Below the pieces are notes generated by a model, which was not told the origin of the DNA, ran no database searches, and was given only the letters and a program-made list of their open reading frames with translations. Shown here one piece after another: positions 23,646 through 31,855 of a stretch of 64,000 nt of DNA. The stretch comes from Mycolicibacterium fortuitum subsp. fortuitum (lineage in GTDB: Bacteria > Actinomycetota > Actinomycetes > Mycobacteriales > Mycobacteriaceae). Each line of letters starts with the position of its first letter. The first letter of the stretch is position 1. Made by a program: the position numbers and the translations under genes. Location: contig NZ_AP025518.1 of the NCBI RefSeq assembly GCF_022179545.1, positions 1-64,000 on the forward strand, in the 5' to 3' direction.

Positions 23646-25177
23646 GACACGGCTCGGCAGTTCGTCCCCGGTTCTTGTGGTGGGGGCGGCAGTGCCGTGG
23701 CGGTCGGTGACGGCGTGGGCAGAACCGGGGCCGGGACGACGGCGGTCCCGGGGCCTCCTGGCGCCGGCGTTTCCGGTGCGGGAGTCTCTGGTGCCGGCGG
23801 CTCCGCGCTGGGCGTCGGAGTCGGGGTCGGGGCGGGGGTCGCACCAGGTGTCGGCGAGGGTGACGGAGTCGGCGGAGGAGTGGTCTTCGACGTCGTCGGT
23901 GCGGTGCGCGGTGCGCACACCGGCAGAACAGAGCCGTGGGCCAGGTCGGTGATCTGCTTGATGGCCTCTTCCTGCGTGCCGCCCGGCAGGCCGGCAGCCA
24001 CTGAGGTCCGTTCGGACTGGCGCAGGTCGTTGACTGCCATCAACCGGCAGTCCAGACGGCTGCGGTCCTGATCGGGGCTGATCAGCGAGAGCTCGTTGCG
24101 GGCATTCAGACAGCCCAGGCGGAACGGCTCCTGCAGCGAGATGCCGAGAAACGACTCCTGTACGCCACGCATGATCGACACCGTGCCGTCGTGTTCGGCG
24201 ACGTAGTAGTTGTTGCGGATGATCTCGCGGCCGATCGCCAGCCCGCCGATCAGCACCAGCACCAGCAGCACGGCGGTGATGAGGATCCGGCGCCGCGACC
24301 GTGGCCTGCGGTCCGGCTCGGCCGGCTGGGGAACCACGCGCTTGGGCTCGTTGCGGCGAGGATTGAAGGCCGAGGCCCGCCCGGCAGCCGTGTCCGGCGG
24401 GGCGCTCTGGTCGTCGTCCCCGGACACCGCGCCGGCCAGGATCGGCTGGGTCTGCCCGTAGTCGTAGTCGACCACGTCGGCAACCACCACGGTCACGTTG
24501 TCCGGCCCGCCGCCGCGCAATGCCAGCTCGATCAGCCGGTCGGCGCTCTCGGCGACGTCCTCGATCTGCAGCGCCTCGTGGATGGTCTCCTGGCTGACCG
24601 GATCGGACAGACCGTCCGAGCAGAGCAGGTAGCGATCGCCGGCCTTGGCCTCGCGCATGATCAGCGTCGGCTCGACCTCGTGGCCCGTGAGCGCCCGCAT
24701 GATCAGCGACCGCTGCGGGTGGCTGTGCGCCTCCTCGGCGGTGATCCGGCCTTCGTCGACGAGCGTCTGGACGAAGGTGTCGTCCTTGGTGATCTGGGTG
24801 AGCTCACCGTCGCGCAGCAGGTAGCCGCGGGAATCACCGATGTGGAGCAGGCCGAGCCGGTTGCCGGCGAACAGGATCGCGGTGAGCGTGGTGCCCATGC
24901 CCTCGAGATCCGGATCGGCCTCGACGTGGGCGGCGATGGCGGCATTGCCCTGGGCGACGGCAGAGTTGAGCTTGCCCAGCAGGTCGCCGCCGGGCTCGTC
25001 GTCGTCGAGATGTGCCAGCGCGGCGATGACCAACTGTGAGGCCACCTCGCCTGCGGCGTGGCCGCCCATGCCGTCGGCCAGCGCGAGCAACCGGGCCCCG
25101 GCGTACACCGAGTCCTCGTTGTTGGCGCGAACCAACCCGCGATCACTGCGCGCGGCATATCGGAGTACGAGGGTCAT
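23642..25177 (-). CDS. pstP: Serine/threonine phosphatase PstP (PP2C)
   Basis: This sole mycobacterial PP2C phosphatase reverses PknA/PknB phosphorylation. The 511 residues contain a PP2C catalytic domain (1-240) with metal-binding motifs RANNEDSV, LADGMGGHAAGE, GDSRGYL, CSDGLSDPV and GGPDNVT. A linker, one helix (ILITAVLLVLVLIGGLAI, about 297-316), an extracellular domain and a long Pro/Thr-rich C-tail follow. ATG at 25177 lies 15 bases after a GAGGAG in the adjacent repeat array. Confidence 0.96.
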   Translation of the reverse strand: MTLVLRYAARSDRGLVRANNEDSVYAGARLLALADGMGGHAAGEVASQLVIAALAHLDDDEPGGDLLGKLNSAVAQGNAAIAAHVEADPDLEGMGTTLTAILFAGNRLGLLHIGDSRGYLLRDGELTQITKDDTFVQTLVDEGRITAEEAHSHPQRSLIMRALTGHEVEPTLIMREAKAGDRYLLCSDGLSDPVSQETIHEALQIEDVAESADRLIELALRGGGPDNVTVVVADVVDYDYGQTQPILAGAVSGDDDQSAPPDTAAGRASAFNPRRNEPKRVVPQPAEPDRRPRSRRRILITAVLLVLVLIGGLAIGREIIRNNYYVAEHDGTVSIMRGVQESFLGISLQEPFRLGCLNARNELSLISPDQDRSRLDCRLMAVNDLRQSERTSVAAGLPGGTQEEAIKQITDLAHGSVLPVCAPRTAPTTSKTTPPPTPSPSPTPGATPAPTPTPTPSAEPPAPETPAPETPAPGGPGTAVVPAPVLPTPSPTATALPPPPQEPGTNCRAVS

Positions 25178-25187
25178 GTTGTTTCTC

Positions 25188-25291
25188 GTGCTCCTCGCGT
25201 GCGCAGTATCCGATCTGCTCCTCGCGTGCGCTTTGCCGGATCTGCTCCTCGCGTGCGCAGTGCCGGATCTGCTCCTCGCGTGCGCGGCGTC
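25188..25291 (-). repeat. 27-bp tandem repeat array between fhaB and pstP
   Basis: Three near-identical 27-bp units start at 25212, 25239 and 25266 (core gatctgctcctcgcgtgcgc) plus a partial unit at 25188-25211. On the coding (minus) strand every unit carries GCGAGGAGCA, an SD-like core, and the last one is the likely ribosome site of pstP. The array begins right at the fhaB stop. Confidence 0.8.
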
Positions 25292-25757
25292 ACGGACGCA
25301 ACTCGATTACCGTCTTACCGATTCGTACCGGTGTTCCGATCGAAACCCTTACCGCTGTTGTCACCTTCGCCCTGTCAAGGTATGTGCCGTTGGTCGATCC
25401 TAGGTCCTCGACGTACCACTCCGAACCTCGTGGCGAGAGCCGGGCGTGGCGCGTCGAAGCGTAATCATCGGTGAGCACCAGGGTGGAGTCGTCGGCGCGG
25501 CCGATCAGCACGGGCTGGGCACCCAACGTGATGCGGGTACCGGCCAGTGCGCCCTCGGTGACCACCAATTGCCGCGCGATGTGGCGCTTGTCCCGGCTCG
25601 GCAACAGCGAGCCGCGGAGAGCCAACCCCCGGCGAACCATCACCGCGCCCGTGGGCGCATAGATATCGGTCCGCAGGATGCGCAGCACCGACCAGATGAA
25701 CAGCCACAGCAGCAGGAGGAATCCGACGCGCGTCAGTTGCAGCACTAACCCCTGCAT
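25290..25757 (-). CDS. fhaB: FHA-domain protein FhaB/FipA
   Basis: This phosphothreonine-binding adaptor is a substrate and partner of PknA/PknB and is linked to FtsZ/FtsQ at the septum. The 155 residues have an N-terminal membrane helix (GFLLLLWLFIWSVLRIL, about 11-28) and a C-terminal FHA domain (VLIGRADDSTLVLTDDYASTRHARL, GSTNGTYLD) with the phosphothreonine-binding GR, S-x-H and N residues. ATG at 25757 matches the family length; a 9-codon upstream extension is unlikely. Confidence 0.93.
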   Translation of the reverse strand: MQGLVLQLTRVGFLLLLWLFIWSVLRILRTDIYAPTGAVMVRRGLALRGSLLPSRDKRHIARQLVVTEGALAGTRITLGAQPVLIGRADDSTLVLTDDYASTRHARLSPRGSEWYVEDLGSTNGTYLDRAKVTTAVRVSIGTPVRIGKTVIELRP

Positions 25758-25889
25758 CTGACGTCCTCTCCGTATCCGCCCCACTGATGCCGCTCAGCTA
25801 CCGTCGGCAACGTCACGATACTTGGACGGTGTTCGCCGTGAGGGCGAAGCGGGGTGCTTGCCACTCAGGTGTGTCCGGTCTCGCCAGGC

Positions 25890-27350
25890 TCAGTGCACGC
25901 GCACGATGATCTCGGAATGGCCCAGCCGGATCACATCGCCGTCGGCCAACTGCCACTCCTGCACCGGTGCGTTGTTCACCGTGGTGCCGTTGGTGGAGTT
26001 GAGGTCTGACAGCAACGCGACCTGGCCGTCCCACCGGATCTCCAGATGCCGGCGTGACACCCCGGTGTCGGGCAGGCGGAACTGGGCGTCCTGACCGCGA
26101 CCGATCACGTTGGCGCCTTCGCGCAGTTGGTAGGTGCGGCCGCTGCCGTCGTCGAGCTGAAGCGTGACTGCCGCACCGCCGGCACCGTAGTCGCCGCCGC
26201 CGTAGCCGCCCTGCTGGGCGCCGTAACCGGGCTGTCCGCCCTGCGGTGCGCCGTAATCGCCGCCGTAGCCGCCCTGGTCGCCATAGCCCGGCTCGCCGTA
26301 ACCGGGCTCGCCGTAGCCGCCCTGCTGGGGCTCGCCGTAGCCGCGGCCGTAGTCCTGCGGCTGGCCGTAATCCTGGCGTCCGTAGGACTGGCCGCCGCCG
26401 TACCCGCCGCCCTGCTCGGGGTAGCCGCCGCCTTGGCGGGGGTCCTGGCGTCCGTAGTCGTAGTCGCCGCCGCCATAACCGGGCTGCCCGCCCTGCGGGG
26501 GCTGGCCGTAACCACCGCCCTGCTGGCCGCCGTAGCCGCGGTCATAACCGCCGCCCTGCTGTCCGCCGTAGCCGGCGGGCGGGCGCTGCTCGTAGGACTG
26601 CGGAGGCTGGCCATAGCCGCCCTGGTCCGGGTAGCCGCCTTGATCGGGGTAACCACCCTGATCCGGGTAGCCGCCCTGGTCCGGGTAACCACCCCGGTCG
26701 CCGTACCCACCGCGAGGAGGCGGCGGGTAACCACCTTGATCCTGTGGGGGGTAGCCGCCTTGGTCCTGCGGGGGATAGCCGCCTTGATCCGGCGGGTACT
26801 GCCCGCCGCCGCGGGGGTCATCCTGCGGGTGGCCGTAACGGTCGTCGTAATAGTCGTCGCCGGGCCGCCCTTGTCCCTGGCCGCCGCGGTAATTCGGGTT
26901 ATCGGTCATAGGTGGTTCTCCTGATTCTGCGGTGAACGCATGGTCGCCGTGGGCTCGCGCGGATTCGCCAGCGGTCGAATCGGGGTTGACCGCGCCATGT
27001 GCGCGGAACTGTCCGGTGTGCAAGTTCGGTGATTGTTCGAATCTAACGACCACATCACCATACGTTTGCCACCCCTGATCACGAATGAATCCCCCCAGAT
27101 GTTTGGCGAACGCGGTCGAGGTCAGGTCAGTATCGGCGCTTACTTTCTTATAGTCAGTGCCACTGAGCGTAATTACGTAGTCGTTCGGTGCCAAAACTTG
27201 TCCACCGGCCACGGTACGGGCCCTGGACTCGGCTTCCCGGCACAACGCCGTCTCTACTTCCTGCGGCACAATCGAGCCGCCGAAGACCCGGGCGAACGCA
27301 TCGCCGACGGTCGACTCGAGTTTGCGTTCGATGCGGTCGACCAGACCCAT
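25890..27350 (-). CDS. fhaA: FHA-domain protein FhaA
   Basis: This scaffold of the elongation/division machinery binds phosphorylated MviN/MurJ and PknB in mycobacteria. The 486 residues have an N-terminal DUF3662 domain (about 1-120: [37 protein letters not shown]). A very long Gly/Tyr/Gln/Pro-rich linker (about 150-395) contains hexapeptide GGYPDQ repeats. The C-terminal FHA domain (395-486: [33 protein letters not shown]) completes it. ATG at 27350 is the first gene of the fhaA-fhaB-pstP-rodA-pbpA-pknA-pknB unit. The 274 bases upstream, to tRNA-Leu, should hold the operon promoter. Confidence 0.94.
   Translation of the reverse strand: MGLVDRIERKLESTVGDAFARVFGGSIVPQEVETALCREAESRARTVAGGQVLAPNDYVITLSGTDYKKVSADTDLTSTAFAKHLGGFIRDQGWQTYGDVVVRFEQSPNLHTGQFRAHGAVNPDSTAGESARAHGDHAFTAESGEPPMTDNPNYRGGQGQGRPGDDYYDDRYGHPQDDPRGGGQYPPDQGGYPPQDQGGYPPQDQGGYPPPPRGGYGDRGGYPDQGGYPDQGGYPDQGGYPDQGGYGQPPQSYEQRPPAGYGGQQGGGYDRGYGGQQGGGYGQPPQGGQPGYGGGDYDYGRQDPRQGGGYPEQGGGYGGGQSYGRQDYGQPQDYGRGYGEPQQGGYGEPGYGEPGYGDQGGYGGDYGAPQGGQPGYGAQQGGYGGGDYGAGGAAVTLQLDDGSGRTYQLREGANVIGRGQDAQFRLPDTGVSRRHLEIRWDGQVALLSDLNSTNGTTVNNAPVQEWQLADGDVIRLGHSEIIVRVH
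26616..26800 (-). repeat. In-frame hexapeptide-coding repeats in fhaA
   Basis: The region codes for (GGYPDQ) x4 followed, upstream in the gene, by three [12 protein letters not shown] units. The 18-24 bp period keeps frame, so copy-number change would only alter the length of the disordered linker. Confidence 0.75.
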
Positions 27351-27624
27351 GTCACCGCCCGCCTTTTCTCGTTGTCGTACGCCGCCTCGGCACGGCCACC
27401 CGTGCTCCCGCGTGTCGCTCTGGCCACACTGCTCACAAGCATGGTATCGGCCTGGTGCCGTAAAGCGGGACCAACAGAACTCTGAGAATCCGATCGATGC
27501 AGGTCAGTGACCTGATCTAGATGAGGTTAAGGGTTCTCTGACAGTTTGACGGGCGCCTGAGCACCCCGCTGATCGGGCGGTTTGGGAACGACGCGCTCGC
27601 AGTGTTACGCTGCCTCGGTCATTC

Positions 27625-27707
27625 GGGCGAGTGGCGGAATGGCAGACGCGCTGGCTTCAGGTGCCAGTGTCCTTCGGGACGTGGGGGTTCAAGTCCCCCT
27701 TCGCCCA
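27625..27707 (+). tRNA. tRNA-Leu (CAG)
   Basis: The 83-base class II tRNA has acceptor GGGCGAG/TTCGCCC, anticodon stem CTGGC/GCCAG with loop TTCAGGT (anticodon CAG), a long variable arm (TGTCCTTCGGGACG), T-arm GGGGG-TTCAAGT-CCCCC and discriminator A. Confidence 0.97.
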
Positions 27708-28041
27708 CAGAGAGCGGTTCTCGGAACTGCGACTCAAAGGCCGCGGACCCAACAGGGTTCGCGGCCTTTGTGTTTGGGAGCGCCTTGGGATCTGCCGCGC
27801 ATGCGAAGCCCCCGACGGTCCTGCCTCATTCGGGGGCGTCGCTGAAAGCCTTCCATCGTTGGATACACATTGAGTGGAGCCGGCAATCAAACCTCGCCTA
27901 CTTCTATCCCGGTCATATTGCGACCGATGAGGTTGGTGGTGCGCAGGGTTGCGGTTCGACATATTGGCGTCCTCACCTGGTGATCAGCAGGGTTAGGGTT
28001 GTGCGGGCTGTCGGGAGCACCGAATAACCGGAGGGGGTCAT
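27708..28041. other. Gene-free spacer downstream of tRNA-Leu
   Basis: The 334 bases hold the tRNA-Leu terminator and a second hairpin GCCCCCGA/TCGGGGGC at 27808-27837. No coding frame here shows family resemblance. The last 100 bases are the probable promoter and leader of the small cysteine-rich ORF. Confidence 0.6.
27736..27769 (+). terminator. Terminator after tRNA-Leu
   Basis: AAAGGCCGCG pairs with CGCGGCCTTT around a loop that can extend the stem (GACCC...GGGTT). A short T-rich stretch follows. Confidence 0.7.
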
Positions 28042-28263
28042 TTGCGCTGTCCTGTATGCGGCGGTGCAGCGGCCGACCCGATGCATCCGTTCGACAAAGA
28101 CCCGTATGCGTCCGCGTCATGCGCGAGCGACACCTGCCCGCGGCGAAATGGGCCGGGAAGCAGGGGTAGGCACCGAAGCGCCTGTCGCCGAACCCCTTTG
28201 CACCGTGCCGACGTTATCGGCACGCAGCTCGAGCTGGTTCAGAAAAACATGGAGGACGAATGA
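28042..28263 (+). CDS. Small cysteine-rich (zinc-ribbon-like) protein, coupled to the next gene
   Basis: The 73-residue frame starts with TTG at 28042, preceded by GGAGGGGG about 5 bases upstream. The N-terminus RCPVCGGAAADP followed by CASDTCPRRNG gives a CxxC...C-x4-C pattern that could bind zinc; the rest is basic and unordered. Its TGA overlaps the ATG of the downstream sensor gene (ATGA), the usual sign of translational coupling. I do not recognise the family; the coding call rests on the ribosome site, the Cys pattern and the overlap. Confidence 0.45.
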   Translation: MRCPVCGGAAADPMHPFDKDPYASASCASDTCPRRNGPGSRGRHRSACRRTPLHRADVIGTQLELVQKNMEDE

Positions 28264-29288
28264 ATCCTGGTGGAAACGACCCGTTCCAGGGCGGTGGCTG
28301 GCCGGGCAATCAGCCGGGCCAGTCGCAGTCACCCTGGGTCCCTGCCGGCCCACCGCAGGGATCAGCGCCGTCGCCGTATCCACCGCCTCCGATGCCCGGC
28401 GGGCAATGGCCGGCGGCCGGTCAACCCGGCCCGTGGAACGCACCGCCGATGACGAACCCGCCGTACGGCCAGCCACCTAACGACAACAACAAAGGGCCGT
28501 GGATCATCGGCGGCGTGATTGCCGCCGCGGTCGTGTTGGTGCTGGCGGTCGTCCTGGTAGCAGTCAATCTGGGTGGCAGCGATGAGCCGAGTGACGGTCC
28601 GGTCGCGACCGGCACCACCAGCGCTCGTCCGTCCGGGTCTACCCAGACGACGTCGAAGAGTCCGGCGACCACGTCGGCCACGGCCGCACTGCCCGGCGCT
28701 GACGGCACCGTAGAGGCGTCGGAGTTGGAGGGTGTGCTGTTGTCTGCCAGTGAGATCGAGAAAAAGCTGTACGTTTCCGGTCTGACGGCCGGGCCGGTTG
28801 AGACGTCACTGTCCACAGATCCGGTCACACCCCCGAACTGCGCGGGCGTGTGGGCTCCGGGTGCGCAATCGACATATGGCGATTCCGGCTACACGGGCGT
28901 GGCAATCCAGACCGTGCAGGGCGGGACCGGACTCCACCTGGTTCAGGCCGCGGTGTTGTTCCCTGACGAGGCGGCTGCGCAGGCGGCGTTCCAGAAGCAG
29001 GCCTCCGACTGGGCGGCGTGCCGATTCAAGACACTCAACGCCACCTACAACGGGCTGGGTACCGACACGGTGAAAACCACCGGCAACGGCGAGGACAAGG
29101 CCGAAGAGTTCCTGAACATGACGATTCTCACCGACACCAGCGGGGCCGCCAATGCGATCACCTGTAGCCGCGGGGTGTCCCGGCGGGCCAATGTGGTCGT
29201 CGATGTCCGGGGATGCAGCAGCGACAACGTGACGGCCGGCCTTTCGGTCGCCCGTGAGATCGGCAAGAAGATCAACGGTAAAAGCTGA
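28260..29288 (+). CDS. Membrane-anchored PknH-type sensor-domain protein
   Basis: The 342 residues have a Pro/Gly/Gln-rich cytoplasmic N-terminus (1-75), one membrane helix (IIGGVIAAAVVLVLAVVLVAV, about 80-102), a Ser/Thr-rich stalk and a C-terminal domain (about 150-342). That domain resembles the extracellular sensor domain of PknH, with four Cys (PNCAGVW, WAACRF, ITCSRG, VRGCSSD) able to form two disulfides. No kinase domain is present, so it is a stand-alone ligand-sensing or scaffold protein outside the membrane. GGAGGA precedes the ATG. Confidence 0.8.
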   Translation: MNPGGNDPFQGGGWPGNQPGQSQSPWVPAGPPQGSAPSPYPPPPMPGGQWPAAGQPGPWNAPPMTNPPYGQPPNDNNKGPWIIGGVIAAAVVLVLAVVLVAVNLGGSDEPSDGPVATGTTSARPSGSTQTTSKSPATTSATAALPGADGTVEASELEGVLLSASEIEKKLYVSGLTAGPVETSLSTDPVTPPNCAGVWAPGAQSTYGDSGYTGVAIQTVQGGTGLHLVQAAVLFPDEAAAQAAFQKQASDWAACRFKTLNATYNGLGTDTVKTTGNGEDKAEEFLNMTILTDTSGAANAITCSRGVSRRANVVVDVRGCSSDNVTAGLSVAREIGKKINGKS

Positions 29289-29302
29289 CACCTGCCGCGG
29301 GC

Positions 29303-30169
29303 CTACTTGCGCGCCAAAAGCTCCAGCAGATAGTCGCCGTATCCGGACTTCGGCAGTTCTTTGGCGCGCCTGGCCAGTTGCTCGTCGTCGATATAACCTG
29401 CCCGCCACGCGATCTCCTCGGGCACACCGATCTTCAGTCCCTGGCGGCGTTCGATGGTGCGGACGTAATCACTGGCATCCAGCAGTGAATCGAAGGTGCC
29501 GGTGTCCAGCCACGCGGTCCCGCGGGCCAGTACCTCGACCGAGAGCCTGCCCTGGCTCAGGTAGGTCTGGTTGATCCCGGTGATCTCGTACTCGCCGCGG
29601 GCCGATTTGCGCAGGGACCGGGCGATCTCGATGACGTCGTTGTCGTAGAAGTAGAGCCCGGGCACCGCGTACTGCGATTTGGGGACGACCGGCTTCTCCT
29701 CAAGGGACAGCGCTGACCCGTCCGAGTCGAATTCGACCACGCCATACGCCGTCGGGTTCGCCACCCAGTACGCGAATATGGCCCCGCCGCTGACGGTTTG
29801 GAACCGCCGCAGACTCGTTCCCAGACCAGGGCCGTAGAAGACGTTGTCGCCCAACACAAGTGCCACGGAATCGGTGCCGATGTGCCCGGCCCCGATGACG
29901 AATGCCTGAGCCAGGCCCTCGGGCTGTTCTTGGACCGCGTAGGTCAGGTTCACCCCGAAGGCCGAGCCGTCGCCCAGAAGCCGCTGGAACGCCGGGGCGT
30001 CGACCGGGGTGGTGATGACCAGGATGTCGCGGATGCCGGCCATGATCAGGGTGGACAGCGGGTAATAGATGAGCGGCTTGTCGTACACCGGCAGCAACTG
30101 CTTGCTGACACCCATCGTGATCGGATGAAGTCGTGTGCCGGAACCGCCGGCCAGGATGATTCCGCGCAC
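29303..30169 (-). CDS. rmlA: Glucose-1-phosphate thymidylyltransferase
   Basis: It makes dTDP-glucose from glucose 1-phosphate and dTTP, the first step to dTDP-rhamnose for the arabinogalactan linker. The 288 residues carry the nucleotidyltransferase signature [11 protein letters not shown] (5-15), [25 protein letters not shown] (metal Asp) and EEKPVVPKS. The start is GTG at 30169. It sits away from the other rml genes, with no obvious operon partner here. Confidence 0.95.
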   Translation of the reverse strand: MRGIILAGGSGTRLHPITMGVSKQLLPVYDKPLIYYPLSTLIMAGIRDILVITTPVDAPAFQRLLGDGSAFGVNLTYAVQEQPEGLAQAFVIGAGHIGTDSVALVLGDNVFYGPGLGTSLRRFQTVSGGAIFAYWVANPTAYGVVEFDSDGSALSLEEKPVVPKSQYAVPGLYFYDNDVIEIARSLRKSARGEYEITGINQTYLSQGRLSVEVLARGTAWLDTGTFDSLLDASDYVRTIERRQGLKIGVPEEIAWRAGYIDDEQLARRAKELPKSGYGDYLLELLARK

Positions 30170-30268
30170 GTATGCCTACACCCCGGCGGGGTTCACCCGC
30201 TCGTCATGGCCCAACACGCCCGTCACCATAGCGTGCCTCTCCCCGCGGGTCCGACGAATTGGAATGCC

Positions 30269-31063
30269 TCAGTGCAGGACGTACGACGTCATCGACAACG
30301 ACCCGAAGGTGTAGCCGGTGAGCATGGTGTCCACCGCCGCCCCGGAATCGGTTGTCGCAGCGGCCAGCCCGGCGAAGTACAGCATCGGGATGAAATGGTC
30401 GGGGGTTGGAACGGCGGCCGCATAGTCGTGATGTGCCTGCAGGGCGAGCACATCGGCGGGAGAGTGGGTGAGTTGTTCGCGCGCGGCGTCGTCGAAACGC
30501 TTGGCCCAGGTAAAGCCCCCTTCGGGTTGGCCGGGATCCATCCCGGCGAGGTTGTGCACCATGTTGCCGCTACCCACGATCATCACGCCGCGCTCACGCA
30601 GCGGCGCCAGTTTGGCGCCGAGCTGCAGGTGATATTCGGCCGGTTCGTTGGCGTTGATCGCTAGCTGCACAACAGGTATGGATGCGTCGGGGAAGGCGTG
30701 CACCAACACCGACCAGGTTCCGTGGTCGATGCCCCAGCTGTCCACATCGGCACCCACCCAGGTCGGTTTCACCACGTCGCTGACCTCATCGGCCAGCTCG
30801 GGCAACCCCGGAGCCGGGTACTGGACCTCGAACAGCTCACGGGGGAATCCGTAGAAGTCGTGAATGGTGCGTGGACGCGACATCGCGGTGACCGCGGTGG
30901 CGTTTATGTACCAGTGCGCGCTGATCACCAGCAGCGCCCGCGGCCGGGGCACCGTCTGCCCGAAGCTGCGCCAGGCCGCGGTGAACCGGTTGGACTCGAG
31001 CGCGTTCATGGGGCTGCCGTGGCCGATGAACGCCGCGGGCATCACTGCGGCCGGCCCGGTCAT
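30269..31063 (-). CDS. DODA-type (4,5-DOPA extradiol) dioxygenase family protein
   Basis: The 264-residue LigB-superfamily protein has probable metal-site histidines in FIGHGSPMNAL, SAHWYI and DHGTWSVLVHAFP. The likely role is a non-haem extradiol dioxygenase acting on a catechol; the substrate cannot be told from sequence. Its ATG overlaps the upstream nitroreductase stop (ATGA), so the two are co-translated. Confidence 0.88.
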   Translation of the reverse strand: MTGPAAVMPAAFIGHGSPMNALESNRFTAAWRSFGQTVPRPRALLVISAHWYINATAVTAMSRPRTIHDFYGFPRELFEVQYPAPGLPELADEVSDVVKPTWVGADVDSWGIDHGTWSVLVHAFPDASIPVVQLAINANEPAEYHLQLGAKLAPLRERGVMIVGSGNMVHNLAGMDPGQPEGGFTWAKRFDDAAREQLTHSPADVLALQAHHDYAAAVPTPDHFIPMLYFAGLAAATTDSGAAVDTMLTGYTFGSLSMTSYVLH

Positions 31064-31701
31064 GCCGGGTTCTCCCAGTGATCCACGCAGACCAGTTCTT
31101 CGACGGGGCGGCGGCGTACCGGCCCGTGGGAGCCGCGCGGCCAGCCGACCACGACGTGGCCGGCCAGCATCCAGTCCTCGGGCACCCCGACGGCGTCGCG
31201 CAACAGTTGTTCACCGCCGTAGGAGGCCCAACTGGTCAGGCATGCGCCCAGGCCCTGGGCTCTGGCGGCCAACAGGAAGTTCTGCATGGCCGGAAAGATC
31301 GATCCGCCGAGCAGCAGTTCCGAGGCGGTGGCGAAGCGCTGCTGGGTGAACAGCACCGAGGTGAACTCGCCTGCCCGATCATGCAATTCGTAGGTGGCCC
31401 GGTTGGTCCTGGCGCGCCTGCTGGTGTCGTCCTCGGGCGGCCGGGTCATCCCGTACACCGGTTCGATGATCGCGAGTGCCTGGGCCGCCGCCTTGGCGAC
31501 GACCGCCCGCTGTTCGGCCGAGCGCAGCACGACGAACCGCCAGGCCTGGGCGTTGGCTCCCGAAGGCGCCCACGTCGCGGCCCGTAGGCAACGGGTCAGC
31601 GTCGCATCGTCCACCGGCTCTTCGGTGAACCGGCGGATGGTCCGCGCCGTCGACATCACTTCCCACACGTCATCGCTGGCAGACGAGCTGGCAGAAGACA
31701 T
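31060..31701 (-). CDS. Nitroreductase-family FMN oxidoreductase
   Basis: The 213 residues carry family motifs RTIRRFTEEPVDDATL (FMN phosphate contact), APSGANAQAWRFVVL, MQNFLLAARAQGLGACL and VVVGWP. It is a flavin-dependent reductase of unknown substrate. It forms an operon with the downstream dioxygenase and diverges from the GTPase cassette across a 154-base gap that should hold both promoters. Confidence 0.88.
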   Translation of the reverse strand: MSSASSSASDDVWEVMSTARTIRRFTEEPVDDATLTRCLRAATWAPSGANAQAWRFVVLRSAEQRAVVAKAAAQALAIIEPVYGMTRPPEDDTSRRARTNRATYELHDRAGEFTSVLFTQQRFATASELLLGGSIFPAMQNFLLAARAQGLGACLTSWASYGGEQLLRDAVGVPEDWMLAGHVVVGWPRGSHGPVRRRPVEELVCVDHWENPA

Positions 31702-31855
31702 GGTCCGAACTTATGCCGTGGCGCACGATCCCGTCGCGTCGGCCCGGCCCACCATGTGGCGGTGACGGGGACGCTGCTGCGGTAGCGTTTCTGGATGTGC
31801 AGGCCAGTGTGGGCCTACACCTCAGGAGTTCGCGCTGTTCGAGCTGCCGGAGCAG

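Noticed and set aside
25188..25291. CRISPR-like array
   Set aside because: Units are directly tandem with no unique spacers and there are no cas genes; it is a simple 27-bp tandem repeat.
26127..26924. 265-codon hydrophobic (Ala/Val/Leu) plus-strand ORF
   Set aside because: Antisense of the Gly/Tyr/Gln repeats of fhaA; apparent hydrophobicity is a codon-complement artefact.
27033..27485. 150-codon plus-strand ORF antisense to the start of fhaA
   Set aside because: Lies over the conserved FhaA N-terminal domain and shows no protein-like pattern.
27808..27837. Integration (att) site remnant next to tRNA-Leu
   Set aside because: No duplicated tRNA 3' end or integrase was found nearby; it is better explained as a second hairpin.
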